Assembly (NCBI GenBank): GCA_024640205.1
Contig: JAHEFL010000083.1
Span: forward strand, 1-6,926
Direction: 5' to 3'
From: Flavobacteriales bacterium
GTDB lineage: Bacteria > Bacteroidota > Bacteroidia > Flavobacteriales_F > PHOS-HE28
DNA length: 6,926 nt
Shown here: positions 1-6,817 of the stretch, piece by piece
How the letters are laid out: each line of letters opens with the position of its first letter
Numbering within the stretch: position 1 is the first letter of the stretch
Program-made: the position numbers and the translations under genes
Notes under the pieces: generated by a model
What the model was told of the DNA's origin: nothing
The model's database searches: none
Seen by the model: only the letters and a program-made list of their open reading frames with translations

Positions 1-119
1 AGCCCTCCGGCATTGCTCACCGCGGAGGCCAGCTCCCAGCCGGAACACCAGATCATTCCGGCCTGCACCACCGGGTACCGGATCCCGAACAACGCCGTCA
101 CTCTGTTCCCCTGCTCCAT
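1..119 (-). CDS. Nitronate monooxygenase-like FMN protein, 5' end only
   Basis: Reading the minus strand from an ATG at 119 gives 39 residues that run off the left edge. They include NRVTALFGIRYPVVQAGM, then WCSGWELASAVSNAGG. This is the typical N-terminus of the nitronate monooxygenase (2-nitropropane dioxygenase) / FabK-like flavoprotein family, in which the first TIM-barrel strand carries P-x-x-Q-A-G-M and is followed by an LASAVSNAGG-type helix. Known members are cytoplasmic FMN enzymes that oxidise alkyl nitronates; some relatives are enoyl-ACP reductases, so the exact substrate cannot be told from this fragment. I prefer the start at 119 because family members usually begin a few residues before N-R-[IV]-T. 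An in-frame ATG at 170 would add 17 Gly/Ala-rich residues that do not look like the family. The gene is divergent from the barrel-protein gene at 253 and is probably unrelated to the glycan operon. The 3' part, with the active-site region, lies outside the window. Confidence 0.85.
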   Translation of the reverse strand, partial: MEQGNRVTALFGIRYPVVQAGMIWCSGWELASAVSNAGG

Positions 120-252
120 CGGGGCAAAGCTACCGGCTGCCACCGTTCCGCGCCCCCCTATTCGGAACATGTTGATATCCAACACCAAACCCCCAGTGCG
201 GAACCGTTCGGATCTTTGCTAAGTTTGCCGGGTGCAAGCTGTTCCAGTACGT
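120..252. other. Divergent intergenic region
   Basis: This 133-base gap separates the minus-strand nitronate monooxygenase start (119) from the plus-strand barrel-protein start (253). It should hold promoters for both directions. The plus-strand one is listed separately at 220-227. For the minus strand I see a TTTG at 188-185 but no convincing TAnnTTTG the proper distance downstream. If the monooxygenase really starts at the alternative ATG at 170, the gap shrinks to 82 bases. No RNA gene or long inverted repeat is apparent. Confidence 0.6.
220..227 (+). promoter_or_regulatory. Candidate Bacteroidota -7 promoter element for the DUF6089 gene
   Basis: The bases TAAGTTTG match the Bacteroidota sigma factor -7 consensus TAnnTTTG exactly. 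Transcription would begin a few bases downstream, around 233-236, giving a short leader of about 20 bases before the ATG at 253. No clear -33 TTTG/TTG lies about 19-21 bases upstream, so the match rests on one half of the promoter. If real, it argues against the GTG at 232 as translation start, because that codon would fall at or before the transcript's 5' end. Confidence 0.4.
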
Positions 253-1227
253 ATGTCCATGAAGAAGCATTCCCTTCTCCCGCTATTGAGCCCCGTGCTT
301 CTGCTGCTGGTGAGCCTTCCGGCGAACGCGCAGTACGCTTGGGATGTGGGGGTTCATATCGGGGGCTCGAACTACCTGGGCGAAATGGGTGGAAAGGAGG
401 AGACCCGTCGTGATTTCGTTTGGGACATGAAACTGAACCAGACGCGCTTCACCTTCGGCGGCTTCGCACGGCGCAAGTTCAGCCGGATCATCTCCGTGAA
501 CACAGGGTTGATGTACATGCGGCTCCAAGGAGCCGATGCGCTGAGCACCAACCGTGGACGGGTGGGACGCAACCTGAATTTCCGGAACGATCTATTCGAA
601 TGGTACATCCGTCCGGAGTTCACCATTTTCCAGGACAATGACCTGGGAGGAAGGGGCCGCTACAAAACGGACTTCCGCCTGTTCGGATATGTGGGAGCTG
701 CGGTGTACTATTCCAATCCCAAAGGACAATTGGACCGGCAGGGCGAATTCATTGCACTGCAACCCTTGAACACGGAGTTGGCGGACTATTCCAAATTCGG
801 CGTGAGCATTCCTGCCGGTATCGCCTTCCATTTTACCAAGGCACGCAGGCATCGCTTCGGTTGGGACTTCGGCTGGCGCACCACCTTCTCGGATTATCTG
901 GATGATGTGAGCACCACCTACAAGGACCCGAACCTCTTGCCCGGTGGCCCCACCGGCCAGGCGGCCATCATGTATGACCAGAGCAGCTATGCGTACGCCC
1001 TGGATCCCAGCCTACCGGACCCGAACAATTACGGGTACTACACGAGCCCTGGTGATTCACCCGACCGGGAGAACAAGCGGGGCGACCCCACGCACAACGA
1101 CAGCTACCTGACAATGACGTTCACCTACAGCTACGTGCTGCGTGGACAGTCCAATTTCTATCGTCAGCGCTACGGTTGGGTGCGGGGTGCAAAGCGTGTT
1201 GGCCGTCGCTCGCGCGCCAAGTTCTGA
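253..1227 (+). CDS. DUF6089/PorG-like outer-membrane beta-barrel protein
   Basis: The product (324 residues from the ATG at 253) starts with MSMKKHSLLPLLSP followed by a Leu-rich core and the cut site PANA|QYAWD, a classic Sec signal peptide. The mature part begins with VGVHIGGSNYLGEMGG and is rich in alternating aromatic/polar strands such as FTFGGFARRKF and FEWYIRPEFTIF. A further strand, LTMTFTYSYVLRG, lies near the end, and the protein closes with a basic tail rich in Arg and Lys. This pattern fits the Bacteroidota DUF6089 family, which from memory includes the type IX secretion component PorG. Its role here is unknown, and a structural or secretion-linked outer-membrane function is inference. 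The frame is open back to a GTG at 232, but the signal peptide and the putative promoter favour 253 (or the ATG at 259, two codons later). There is no Shine-Dalgarno sequence, as usual for the phylum. The gene ends 27 bases before the convergent asnB stop. Confidence 0.87.
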   Translation: MSMKKHSLLPLLSPVLLLLVSLPANAQYAWDVGVHIGGSNYLGEMGGKEETRRDFVWDMKLNQTRFTFGGFARRKFSRIISVNTGLMYMRLQGADALSTNRGRVGRNLNFRNDLFEWYIRPEFTIFQDNDLGGRGRYKTDFRLFGYVGAAVYYSNPKGQLDRQGEFIALQPLNTELADYSKFGVSIPAGIAFHFTKARRHRFGWDFGWRTTFSDYLDDVSTTYKDPNLLPGGPTGQAAIMYDQSSYAYALDPSLPDPNNYGYYTSPGDSPDRENKRGDPTHNDSYLTMTFTYSYVLRGQSNFYRQRYGWVRGAKRVGRRSRAKF

Positions 1228-1249
1228 GCCTTTCCTTTCCGTTGTAGCG

Positions 1250-1269
1250 ATCGATCAGATGTGATCGAT
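1250..1269. repeat. Inverted repeat over the asnB stop, possible bidirectional 3' hairpin
   Basis: ATCGATCA at 1250-1257 and TGATCGAT at 1262-1269 form a perfect 8-bp stem around the 4-base loop GATG. A one-base bulge at 1270 would allow two more pairs (1248-1249 with 1271-1272). The structure covers the last codons and TGA of asnB and lies 22 bases after the stop of the convergent barrel-protein gene, where a shared terminator would be expected. Neither strand has a T tract after the stem, so it does not look like a strong intrinsic terminator. An 8-bp stem is not rare by chance in a window of this size; its position is the main argument. Confidence 0.4.
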
Positions 1270-3144
1270 ACGGTTGCGTTCCATCCAGTCCTCCAGGACC
1301 ACGAGCGACCAGAGCCTGGCCCAATTCACGCGCGGATCCTTCGCTTGGAAGCGATGCCACATCCGGTCCACGCTGCCGGGTTTGAAAAGATCGCGTTGCG
1401 ACAAGCGGTGAAGGCGTTCCGAGCAGAAGTTGTTCAGTTCGCCGCGCATCCAGAGTTCCCAGGGTAATGTGAAACCCATTTTGGGGCGACCCGCCACCTC
1501 GGCCATCCAGGGACCCATCGCCTCCACCAACAGCTGTTTCGGGCTATGGGGGAACTTGACGGTATCGCTCACCCCCAGCACGTATTCCACCAGGTCGTGG
1601 TCCAGGAAGGGCACACGGACCTCCAGCGCATGGGCCATGCTCATCTGGTCCGTATCCCGCAGTAACACATTTTGCAGGTACGTGGACAACTCACCAATGG
1701 AAACCTGGGAAAGGAAGGGCAATGCGTAGCCACCTTCCTTCCGGATCAGGTCGCGCAGAATGCCAGCGACCCGGTTGGAAGGCAGCTCCTCCTGACGGAG
1801 CAGACCCACCAACTCGCGATCGGTCATGGAGAGCCGGGAGACCGGATAGGTATCATCCACCGAAAAGCTGCGCAGGGTAAGCAGTTCGGCCAGTTTGTTG
1901 CCAGCGATCGAAGGCTTGATCGAACGGGCGAGGGATGCGACAAGCTGCCTGGTCACCAGTGGGAACTGGGTCACCCAGCGGCGTTCCCAGAGGGCCAGGG
2001 AGCGCTTGAAGACCGGATAGCCGGCGAACAGCTCATCACCGCCCAGCCCGCTCAAGACCATGGTGATGCCAGCTTCCTTCACCGCTTTGGAAACCACGTA
2101 GGTGTTCACACCATCCGCACTGGGATGATCCATCGCCGCAAGCGCGTCGGGCAGGAGCGATGGCATAACCGCCACCCGCAGACGGATGGGGGTATGCTCC
2201 GTCCGGAACCGTCTTGCCACCAGGTCCGCGTACTGCTCCTCACTGTAGTCCGCTTCATCGAAGACCACGGAGAAGGTGTGTACCGGGGAGGAACTGGCCT
2301 CGGCCATGAGCGCGACCACGGCACTCGAATCGATGCCACCCGAGAGGAAGGCACCGAACGGAACATCGGACACCAGGCGCTTTTCCACGGCCCGTGCCAA
2401 GCGTTGCCGCACCTCCTTCTTCACTTCCTCCCGATCATGCGTAACAGCCGACGGATCCACCGAGCCCACCAGATCGTACCAACGGCGTTCCTGCACCTCC
2501 TGATCCGAGATCCGGATGCAATACCCTGCCGGCAACATACGTACGCCGCGCAGCAAGGTGTCCGGTGCATGCACGGTCTGGTAGCGCAGGTGATCCACCA
2601 GGTTCTCCGTATCCAACCGGCGTGGGACCAGTTCGGAAGCCAGCAACGCGCGCACTTCGGAAGCGAACAGGATATGGCGGTCGTTCTGATACAGGTACAA
2701 GGGTTTGATGCCCATCCGGTCCCTGGCGAGGAAGAGGTCCCCGGTCAAGGCATCATGCACCGCAAAGGCGAACATCCCCTGCAGGCGGGGCAGGCAGTCC
2801 GCGCCCCAGCGCTGATAGGCGGCCAATAGCACCTCAGTATCGGAACCGGTGCGGAACGCCCAAGGGGATGCACCGGACTCCAATTCCGAACGCAATTCCC
2901 GGAAGTTGTACAACTCCCCATTGTAGACCAAGGTGTAGCGCCCATCAGCACTGCGGAAGGGTTGGTCCGCACCAGGGGACAGGTCGATGATGCTGAGCCG
3001 CACATGGCCGAGCACCGCATTGCCGCATAATTGGGTACCGGTGGCATCCGGCCCGCGATGGGTCAGTGCGGATGTCATCCGCTGTGCGATGCTTACCGGG
3101 TCGGGGAGACCCTCAAGGCCGTATATACCGGCGATACCGCACAT
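1255..3144 (-). CDS. asnB: Asparagine synthase (glutamine-hydrolysing), AsnB family
   Basis: This 629-residue protein has the full two-domain AsnB architecture. The N-terminal class II glutaminase domain (about 1-200) opens with MCGIAGIYG, where Cys2 becomes the N-terminal nucleophile. It also has R49 in GHVRLSIIDLS, N75-G76 in VYNGELYN, and D102 in TGSDTEV. The C-terminal ATP-dependent synthetase domain has the PP-loop SGGIDSS (268-274), LSGLGGDELFAGYP (364-377), MAHALEVRVPFLD (503-515) and a PKMGFTLPWELW segment (555-566). The family moves ammonia from glutamine to a carboxylate activated as an acyl-AMP. That carboxylate is aspartate in housekeeping enzymes, while in surface-glycan loci homologues are thought to amidate sugar acids or other precursors. 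The length of about 630 and the 1-base TGATG overlap with the upstream SDR gene favour the glycan-locus type. MCGI fixes the start, since Cys must follow Met1. No key residue is missing. The true acceptor substrate cannot be read from the sequence. Confidence 0.95.
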   Translation of the reverse strand: MCGIAGIYGLEGLPDPVSIAQRMTSALTHRGPDATGTQLCGNAVLGHVRLSIIDLSPGADQPFRSADGRYTLVYNGELYNFRELRSELESGASPWAFRTGSDTEVLLAAYQRWGADCLPRLQGMFAFAVHDALTGDLFLARDRMGIKPLYLYQNDRHILFASEVRALLASELVPRRLDTENLVDHLRYQTVHAPDTLLRGVRMLPAGYCIRISDQEVQERRWYDLVGSVDPSAVTHDREEVKKEVRQRLARAVEKRLVSDVPFGAFLSGGIDSSAVVALMAEASSSPVHTFSVVFDEADYSEEQYADLVARRFRTEHTPIRLRVAVMPSLLPDALAAMDHPSADGVNTYVVSKAVKEAGITMVLSGLGGDELFAGYPVFKRSLALWERRWVTQFPLVTRQLVASLARSIKPSIAGNKLAELLTLRSFSVDDTYPVSRLSMTDRELVGLLRQEELPSNRVAGILRDLIRKEGGYALPFLSQVSIGELSTYLQNVLLRDTDQMSMAHALEVRVPFLDHDLVEYVLGVSDTVKFPHSPKQLLVEAMGPWMAEVAGRPKMGFTLPWELWMRGELNNFCSERLHRLSQRDLFKPGSVDRMWHRFQAKDPRVNWARLWSLVVLEDWMERNRIDHI

Positions 3145-4079
3145 CAGACGGCCGCCTCCGTGGCCGCCAGCACACGTTCCAGGCCATCGCGCAGGGGAAG
3201 CATATCACGCCCGAGCAGGGCACGCATGCGCGTGACATCCGGCATACGGCGGGTCATGTCGCCTTCCTCCAACGGTGGCAGGTGCACCAGCTTGGAGCTA
3301 CTTCCGGTGATCTCCACGATCATGGTCGCCAACTCCTTGATGGTGATCTCCACGTCGCTACCGATGTTCACCACATCGTTGATCACCTTGTTGCCGTGGA
3401 AGGCGTTCAGGCAGGCATCGATGTTGTCATCGATGTAGCAGAAAGTCCGGGTCTGCAAGCCATCACCGAAGATCGTGATGTCCTCGTTCGCCAATGCCGC
3501 CCGGATGAACTTGGAGACGACGAAATCGCGACTTTGCTTGGGGCCGTACGTATTGAAGAAGCGGAAGACCGTGTATTCCAGGCCGAACTCACGCTGATAG
3601 GAGCGCAGGAAGGCCTCGCCGATGTTCTTCACGATGGCATAAGGAAGCTTGGAGTTCAGTGGAGTCGTCAGCTCGTTCTGGGGGATCTCCACCGGTTCAC
3701 CGTACACCTCGCTGCTGCTGCTGAACAGAACACGTTTCACGCCGGTGTTCTTGGACAGGTCCAGCACGTTGCGGATGCCATCGATATCCCTTAGCACCAT
3801 CACGGGATTATCCGTGGTGCGCTTCACCCCTACCACCGCCGCATAGTGGAACACGTAGTCGAAGTGGTTGGCATAGAAGACACCGCTGATGTCCTCGAAG
3901 CGGTTCGCATCGCATTTGATGAAATGCAGGTTGGATGGCCGCGGATCGGGCAACTTGCGCACGTCTCCCGTGAGCAGGTCGTCCACCACCACCACTGTAT
4001 TCGCAGGATCCGCTGCAAGGCGGATGGCCAGATCGCTGGCAATGAAGCCAGCGCCACCGGTAACGAGGATGCGTGACAT
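3144..4079 (-). CDS. Extended SDR NAD-dependent nucleotide-sugar epimerase/dehydratase
   Basis: This complete 311-residue cytoplasmic protein is of the extended short-chain dehydrogenase type. The Rossmann glycine motif is TGGAGFIAS (7-15), followed by an acidic cofactor-binding end VVVDDLLTG (30-38). The HYAAVVGV segment (78-85), the SSSSEVYGEP block (119-129) with the catalytic Ser/Thr region, and Y147-x3-K151 in PYAIVKN complete the active site. RFFNTYGP (173-180), ITIFGDGLQTRTFCYIDD (201-218) and PDVTRMRALLG (280-290) resemble UDP-glucuronate decarboxylases and UDP-glucose 4-epimerases. It probably converts an NDP-sugar for surface-glycan synthesis; UDP-xylose synthase-like activity is possible but not proven. 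The third glycine of GxxGxxG is alanine (A14), a mild change. The gene starts with ATG 49 bases after the phosphoesterase stop, and its TGA overlaps the asnB ATG by one base, so translation of the two is probably coupled. Confidence 0.94.
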   Translation of the reverse strand: MSRILVTGGAGFIASDLAIRLAADPANTVVVVDDLLTGDVRKLPDPRPSNLHFIKCDANRFEDISGVFYANHFDYVFHYAAVVGVKRTTDNPVMVLRDIDGIRNVLDLSKNTGVKRVLFSSSSEVYGEPVEIPQNELTTPLNSKLPYAIVKNIGEAFLRSYQREFGLEYTVFRFFNTYGPKQSRDFVVSKFIRAALANEDITIFGDGLQTRTFCYIDDNIDACLNAFHGNKVINDVVNIGSDVEITIKELATMIVEITGSSSKLVHLPPLEEGDMTRRMPDVTRMRALLGRDMLPLRDGLERVLAATEAAV

Positions 4080-4128
4080 GGGAGCGTTGAAAGGGCCGTA
4101 AAGCTAGCCGATCAGGCCGATCGCAAGG
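4080..4128. other. Short spacer inside the minus-strand operon
   Basis: These 49 bases between the phosphoesterase stop and the SDR start are the longest gap between complete genes of the operon. They contain a small inverted repeat, CGATC at 4109-4113 and GATCG at 4119-4123 around a 5-base loop. This is too weak to call a terminator. I see no TAnnTTTG-type promoter element here, so read-through from the upstream genes is likely. Confidence 0.4.
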
Positions 4129-5145
4129 TCAGATCCAGCGCTGAAAGGCCCGACGCAGGACCCACGTTAGGAGCAAGGCCACAACGAATCCGTACCAGAA
4201 CGCCGCACTCCGCAGTACCTGCCCGATCAGATACGGTAGCAGGCGCCATCGGAAAGGTTCGGTCGAACCCATTCTCTGGGTCCACCAATCGGCATCCAAC
4301 TCCTTCACGGGCGGGAGCGTGGAACCGGTGAGCGAAAGATCGGACCAGGTGATCCCCTCCGGCCCGACATCTGCGATCAGCAAGGCATCGCGCGGCTCAT
4401 CGCGCAGCGCGGATTGGATGAAGGTGATCCGGGGTGCATGCTCCTGGAAAAAAATGCTGGCCGGTGCGCGACCCGCCATGCTTCCGCTGATCCAGAACAC
4501 CTCGTTCGTCCCTGCGATGCGCTCCAGGATCGGCCAGGCCTCCCGCCTGTAATTACCCGGCAGAACGGAACGTGTGTTCCCTTCGAACAGGGGCCCGTAC
4601 CGGGGATCGTCCTCCGCCCAGATGGGTCGATGTGTGACGATGAACAGGCGACCACGGAGCCCCTCGCCGGCCTTCCTCAGCATGCCCAATTGCTGCCCGT
4701 CGAGCGAGCCATTGTCGCGTTCGGTATCCAACAACAGGATGCGGTCCGGTCCTATTGCAAGCAGGATGGGTACCTCACCGAAGGCCTCCGAATAAGCCGG
4801 GCCCACGTCATGGTTCCCGGGTGCATTGAACAAGGGAATATCCAGTCGGTCGAAAAGCGATCGACGGTAGCGGGGTATGTCCTTGTCCGGATCAAGGAAC
4901 AGGTCCCCTGTGCTGAGCAGCACGTTCGCTCCCAAGGCATTGATCGTGTCCAGGCTCGCGAGCAGGGTAGCCGCCGGAAATCCGCTTCGGTTGCCACTGG
5001 ACCCATGGAAATGACCGCTGATGATCATCCGGTAGTGCCCATTGCTATCCGGGGGGAGCACTTCCCGACCCGTGAAAGGCGAGATCTGCGCCAGCAAGGC
5101 ACAACTGTTCAGCAGCACGGCCAATGACAGGGTCCTGCTGATCAT
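4129..5145 (-). CDS. Membrane-anchored calcineurin-like metallophosphoesterase with altered metal motifs
   Basis: This 338-residue protein begins with a signal peptide (about 1-19, probable cut at LLA|Q; a lipoprotein site at LNSC is a weaker option). It ends with a transmembrane segment (about 314-330) followed by RRAFQRW, so the main domain should face the periplasm. Metallophosphoesterase motifs in order are: IISGHFHG (41-48) where D-x-H-G is expected; STGD (78-81) for the G-D motif; PGNHDV (109-114) for G-N-H-D; and VTHRP (170-174) for the single His. The place of the final G-H-x-H holds ISGSMAG (219-225), without histidine. The usual first Asp therefore appears replaced by His45, and both last-motif histidines are gone. 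The fold assignment is solid, but hydrolytic activity and substrate are uncertain; it may use a reduced metal site or be a non-catalytic partner. Its ATG overlaps the CotH-like gene's TGA (ATGA), pointing to coupled synthesis of the two. Confidence 0.83.
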   Translation of the reverse strand: MISRTLSLAVLLNSCALLAQISPFTGREVLPPDSNGHYRMIISGHFHGSSGNRSGFPAATLLASLDTINALGANVLLSTGDLFLDPDKDIPRYRRSLFDRLDIPLFNAPGNHDVGPAYSEAFGEVPILLAIGPDRILLLDTERDNGSLDGQQLGMLRKAGEGLRGRLFIVTHRPIWAEDDPRYGPLFEGNTRSVLPGNYRREAWPILERIAGTNEVFWISGSMAGRAPASIFFQEHAPRITFIQSALRDEPRDALLIADVGPEGITWSDLSLTGSTLPPVKELDADWWTQRMGSTEPFRWRLLPYLIGQVLRSAAFWYGFVVALLLTWVLRRAFQRWI

Positions 5146-6776
5146 GGCGCAGTGCTCGTTGCTTTCAACGGTACACCTCCGTCCGCTGGAACAGTATCCT
5201 TCACCGTGATCCCGAACGCATAGGGGAACACTTCCACCTCCTTGGTGCGGCTGGCGCCCAATACGCTGTACCGGATCCGCTGGTCCTTCACCTTCGGCAG
5301 TTCGCTATTCCCACCGACCAGGAACTGAACACGGACCGGGTCACCCGGACGTCCTGAGCGCCGGATCGGAACGATGGTGGGCCCCAACGGCGGGATCACG
5401 GAACCGTCAGTCGTCAAGAGACCATGCACCTCCATAGGCAGGCTTTCGATCGGGACGAGATCAAGGACCAACGTATCGCCTCGAAGCTCCTGCCGGTATG
5501 CGTGGAAGCCTTTCGGAACATCCAGCAGCGTGCGGATCACCTGCTGGTTGCGGTACAATAGGGATCGATCGAGCTCTTTCCAAGGGAACTCCCGGTACAC
5601 AGAGGCGGAAACCGTATCCAACGAGGGTCCAAGGACCTGGAAAACACTGTCCAGGTAGGCCGTCCGTGATATCCGCTCGAGGCAATGAACGTAGGCCCTG
5701 AAAACCTGCTCATCATTGAAGTACGCATCGTGCAGGTCCTGCTCGGGTCCGGTCCACCCGACCCATCGGCCACTGCCGACCAGCTTGGTGATGGGGAATG
5801 CACTGAAGCTCTCGTAGGCGATCGGTTCGATCCGTCGCCGTTCCGGATCGTAATAGAACTTCACATCGCTCCAATCCATGCTCCGGTAGCCGCCCACCAG
5901 ATCGAGCAGGGCATGCCGGCGGGCGATCCGCTCCGCGTCGAACACCTCCGAGGGTTTCAACCCGGCCCGTCGGAATCCCTCCATGAGGGATGCGGCCTCC
6001 TCGAAACGCTTCCTGGCCAACGTGTCCTTCGCCAAGGCCCCGCTATCGAAGGCATCCAAGGCAGCGGCCTGATAGCTCGCGTAGGCCTCTTCGAAGCGCT
6101 CCCCACGCATTTCGTTCAAGCGATGTTCCCAATACAGGGATGGGTCGAAACGGAATAGGGGCCCTTCCACCCTGCCGTTGTTCTGCAACAACTCCGGACC
6201 GAAGTGCTCCTCATAGGCGTAAATGCCCAGGTCCTCCCCGTTCAGCTCCACGCGGATGAAGCCGTAGCGCAGCGCTATGATCCCTTCACCGGCCATGAGC
6301 TGGTGGGCCAGCCATTCACTGATGTAATTGCGCGTACCCGGATGTTGCAACGAGAACCGGCGCATGCCGAGAAAGGAACCGTCCTTCTTCGCAATGACGC
6401 GGAAGGACCACTTGCTGCCTTTCACATGGTCCGTCATCTTGCCCTTTATGCGGAGTTTCGCCTTGAAGGCATTGCCCTCGCTTTCCAATTTGGCAGGTAC
6501 GTAGGGTCGTCCTTCCGGCAGGATCACTCCGCGCGCGCGGGCTTCCTCCACCGCACCCTGCAGGATGAGCATGTCCTCCTCATCGATGGAAATGGACAGG
6601 AGCAGCGGCTCCACCGCAAAGCTGGCGGGGTAATTCGTGAACACTTGTCGCACGAAGGTCCCCAGTCCGGGATGCTTCCGGGCCTTCAAGGCGCGATCGG
6701 CCGACCAGCCACCAACAAGTAATAAGGCCAGCAGCGCCGCCAGTCCCCATACCCACCTTTTCCTGCTACTTCTCAC
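5142..6776 (-). CDS. Membrane-anchored CotH-kinase-like protein
   Basis: The 544-residue product has a basic N-terminus (RSSRKRW) and a hydrophobic segment at about 9-25, giving a signal anchor with the rest probably periplasmic. Residues about 105-192 resemble the CotH kinase family: KAKLRIKGKMTDH, then SKWSFRVIAKK, FSLQHPGTRNYISEWLAHQL (141-160), and VELNGEDLGIYAYEEHF (176-192). A second CotH-like block, HALLDLVGGYRSMDW to FYYDPERRRIEPIAYES, spans 288-323. CotH proteins are atypical kinases, known from spore-coat protein phosphorylation and found widely in bacteria as uncharacterised surface proteins. Family members usually have an Asp-bearing P-[IV]-x-W-D-x-D motif after the second block, whereas here it reads PIAYES, so kinase activity is doubtful. 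The C-terminal part (about 430-530) looks like a beta-rich domain. The GTG start at 6776 is chosen because it directly precedes the anchor and no other start lies upstream in frame near it. It begins 41 bases after the preceding gene and overlaps the phosphoesterase by 4 bases. Confidence 0.78.
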   Translation of the reverse strand: MRSSRKRWVWGLAALLALLLVGGWSADRALKARKHPGLGTFVRQVFTNYPASFAVEPLLLSISIDEEDMLILQGAVEEARARGVILPEGRPYVPAKLESEGNAFKAKLRIKGKMTDHVKGSKWSFRVIAKKDGSFLGMRRFSLQHPGTRNYISEWLAHQLMAGEGIIALRYGFIRVELNGEDLGIYAYEEHFGPELLQNNGRVEGPLFRFDPSLYWEHRLNEMRGERFEEAYASYQAAALDAFDSGALAKDTLARKRFEEAASLMEGFRRAGLKPSEVFDAERIARRHALLDLVGGYRSMDWSDVKFYYDPERRRIEPIAYESFSAFPITKLVGSGRWVGWTGPEQDLHDAYFNDEQVFRAYVHCLERISRTAYLDSVFQVLGPSLDTVSASVYREFPWKELDRSLLYRNQQVIRTLLDVPKGFHAYRQELRGDTLVLDLVPIESLPMEVHGLLTTDGSVIPPLGPTIVPIRRSGRPGDPVRVQFLVGGNSELPKVKDQRIRYSVLGASRTKEVEVFPYAFGITVKDTVPADGGVPLKATSTAP

Positions 6777-6817
6777 GGCCTGTTCCGAATGAGCGGCAAA
6801 GTAAATGCCTGCATTGG
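6777..6817. other. Spacer upstream of the CotH-like gene
   Basis: These 41 bases separate the stop of the partial upstream gene from the GTG of the CotH-like gene. On the minus strand TTACTTTG (6804-6797) is one base off the TAnnTTTG consensus and would give a leader of roughly 15 bases, but no -33 element is seen. The gap is short enough for both genes to share one transcript. Confidence 0.35.

Noticed and set aside
13..222. A 69-codon plus-strand frame at the left edge
   Set aside because: The minus strand here encodes a clear nitronate monooxygenase N-terminus, so this frame is its shadow.
1672..2829. A 385-codon open frame on the plus strand, fully inside asnB
   Set aside because: It is antisense to a strongly supported gene, its product is rich in His, Gln, Arg and Gly with no recognisable domain, and long antisense frames are common opposite GC-rich genes.
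3066..3794. A 242-codon plus-strand frame opposite the SDR gene
   Set aside because: It is antisense to all the SDR motifs, has no domain features, and its composition matches a shadow frame.
4109..4123. Small inverted repeat CGATC/GATCG in the spacer before the SDR gene, as a terminator
   Set aside because: A 5-bp stem without a T tract is too weak to terminate transcription.
4300..5145. Reading the phosphoesterase C-terminus as an exosortase-type sorting signal (membrane segment plus Arg-rich end)
   Set aside because: There is no PEP-like or other short recognition motif before the membrane segment, so a plain C-terminal anchor is the better reading.
4414..6722. Several plus-strand frames of 150-240 codons opposite the phosphoesterase and CotH-like genes
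   Set aside because: All lie antisense to genes with clear motifs, signal/anchor segments and coupled overlaps; none shows its own domain or start signal.
160..6790. The 10-mer ATTCGGAACA at 160-169 and its reverse complement at 6781-6790, each near the start of a minus-strand gene
   Set aside because: Many 10-base matches are expected by chance in a window this long, and the two copies have opposite orientation relative to their genes.
6797..6804. TTACTTTG on the minus strand as a promoter for the CotH-like gene
   Set aside because: It differs from TAnnTTTG at one fixed base and has no -33 partner; the gene is more simply explained as part of the upstream transcript.
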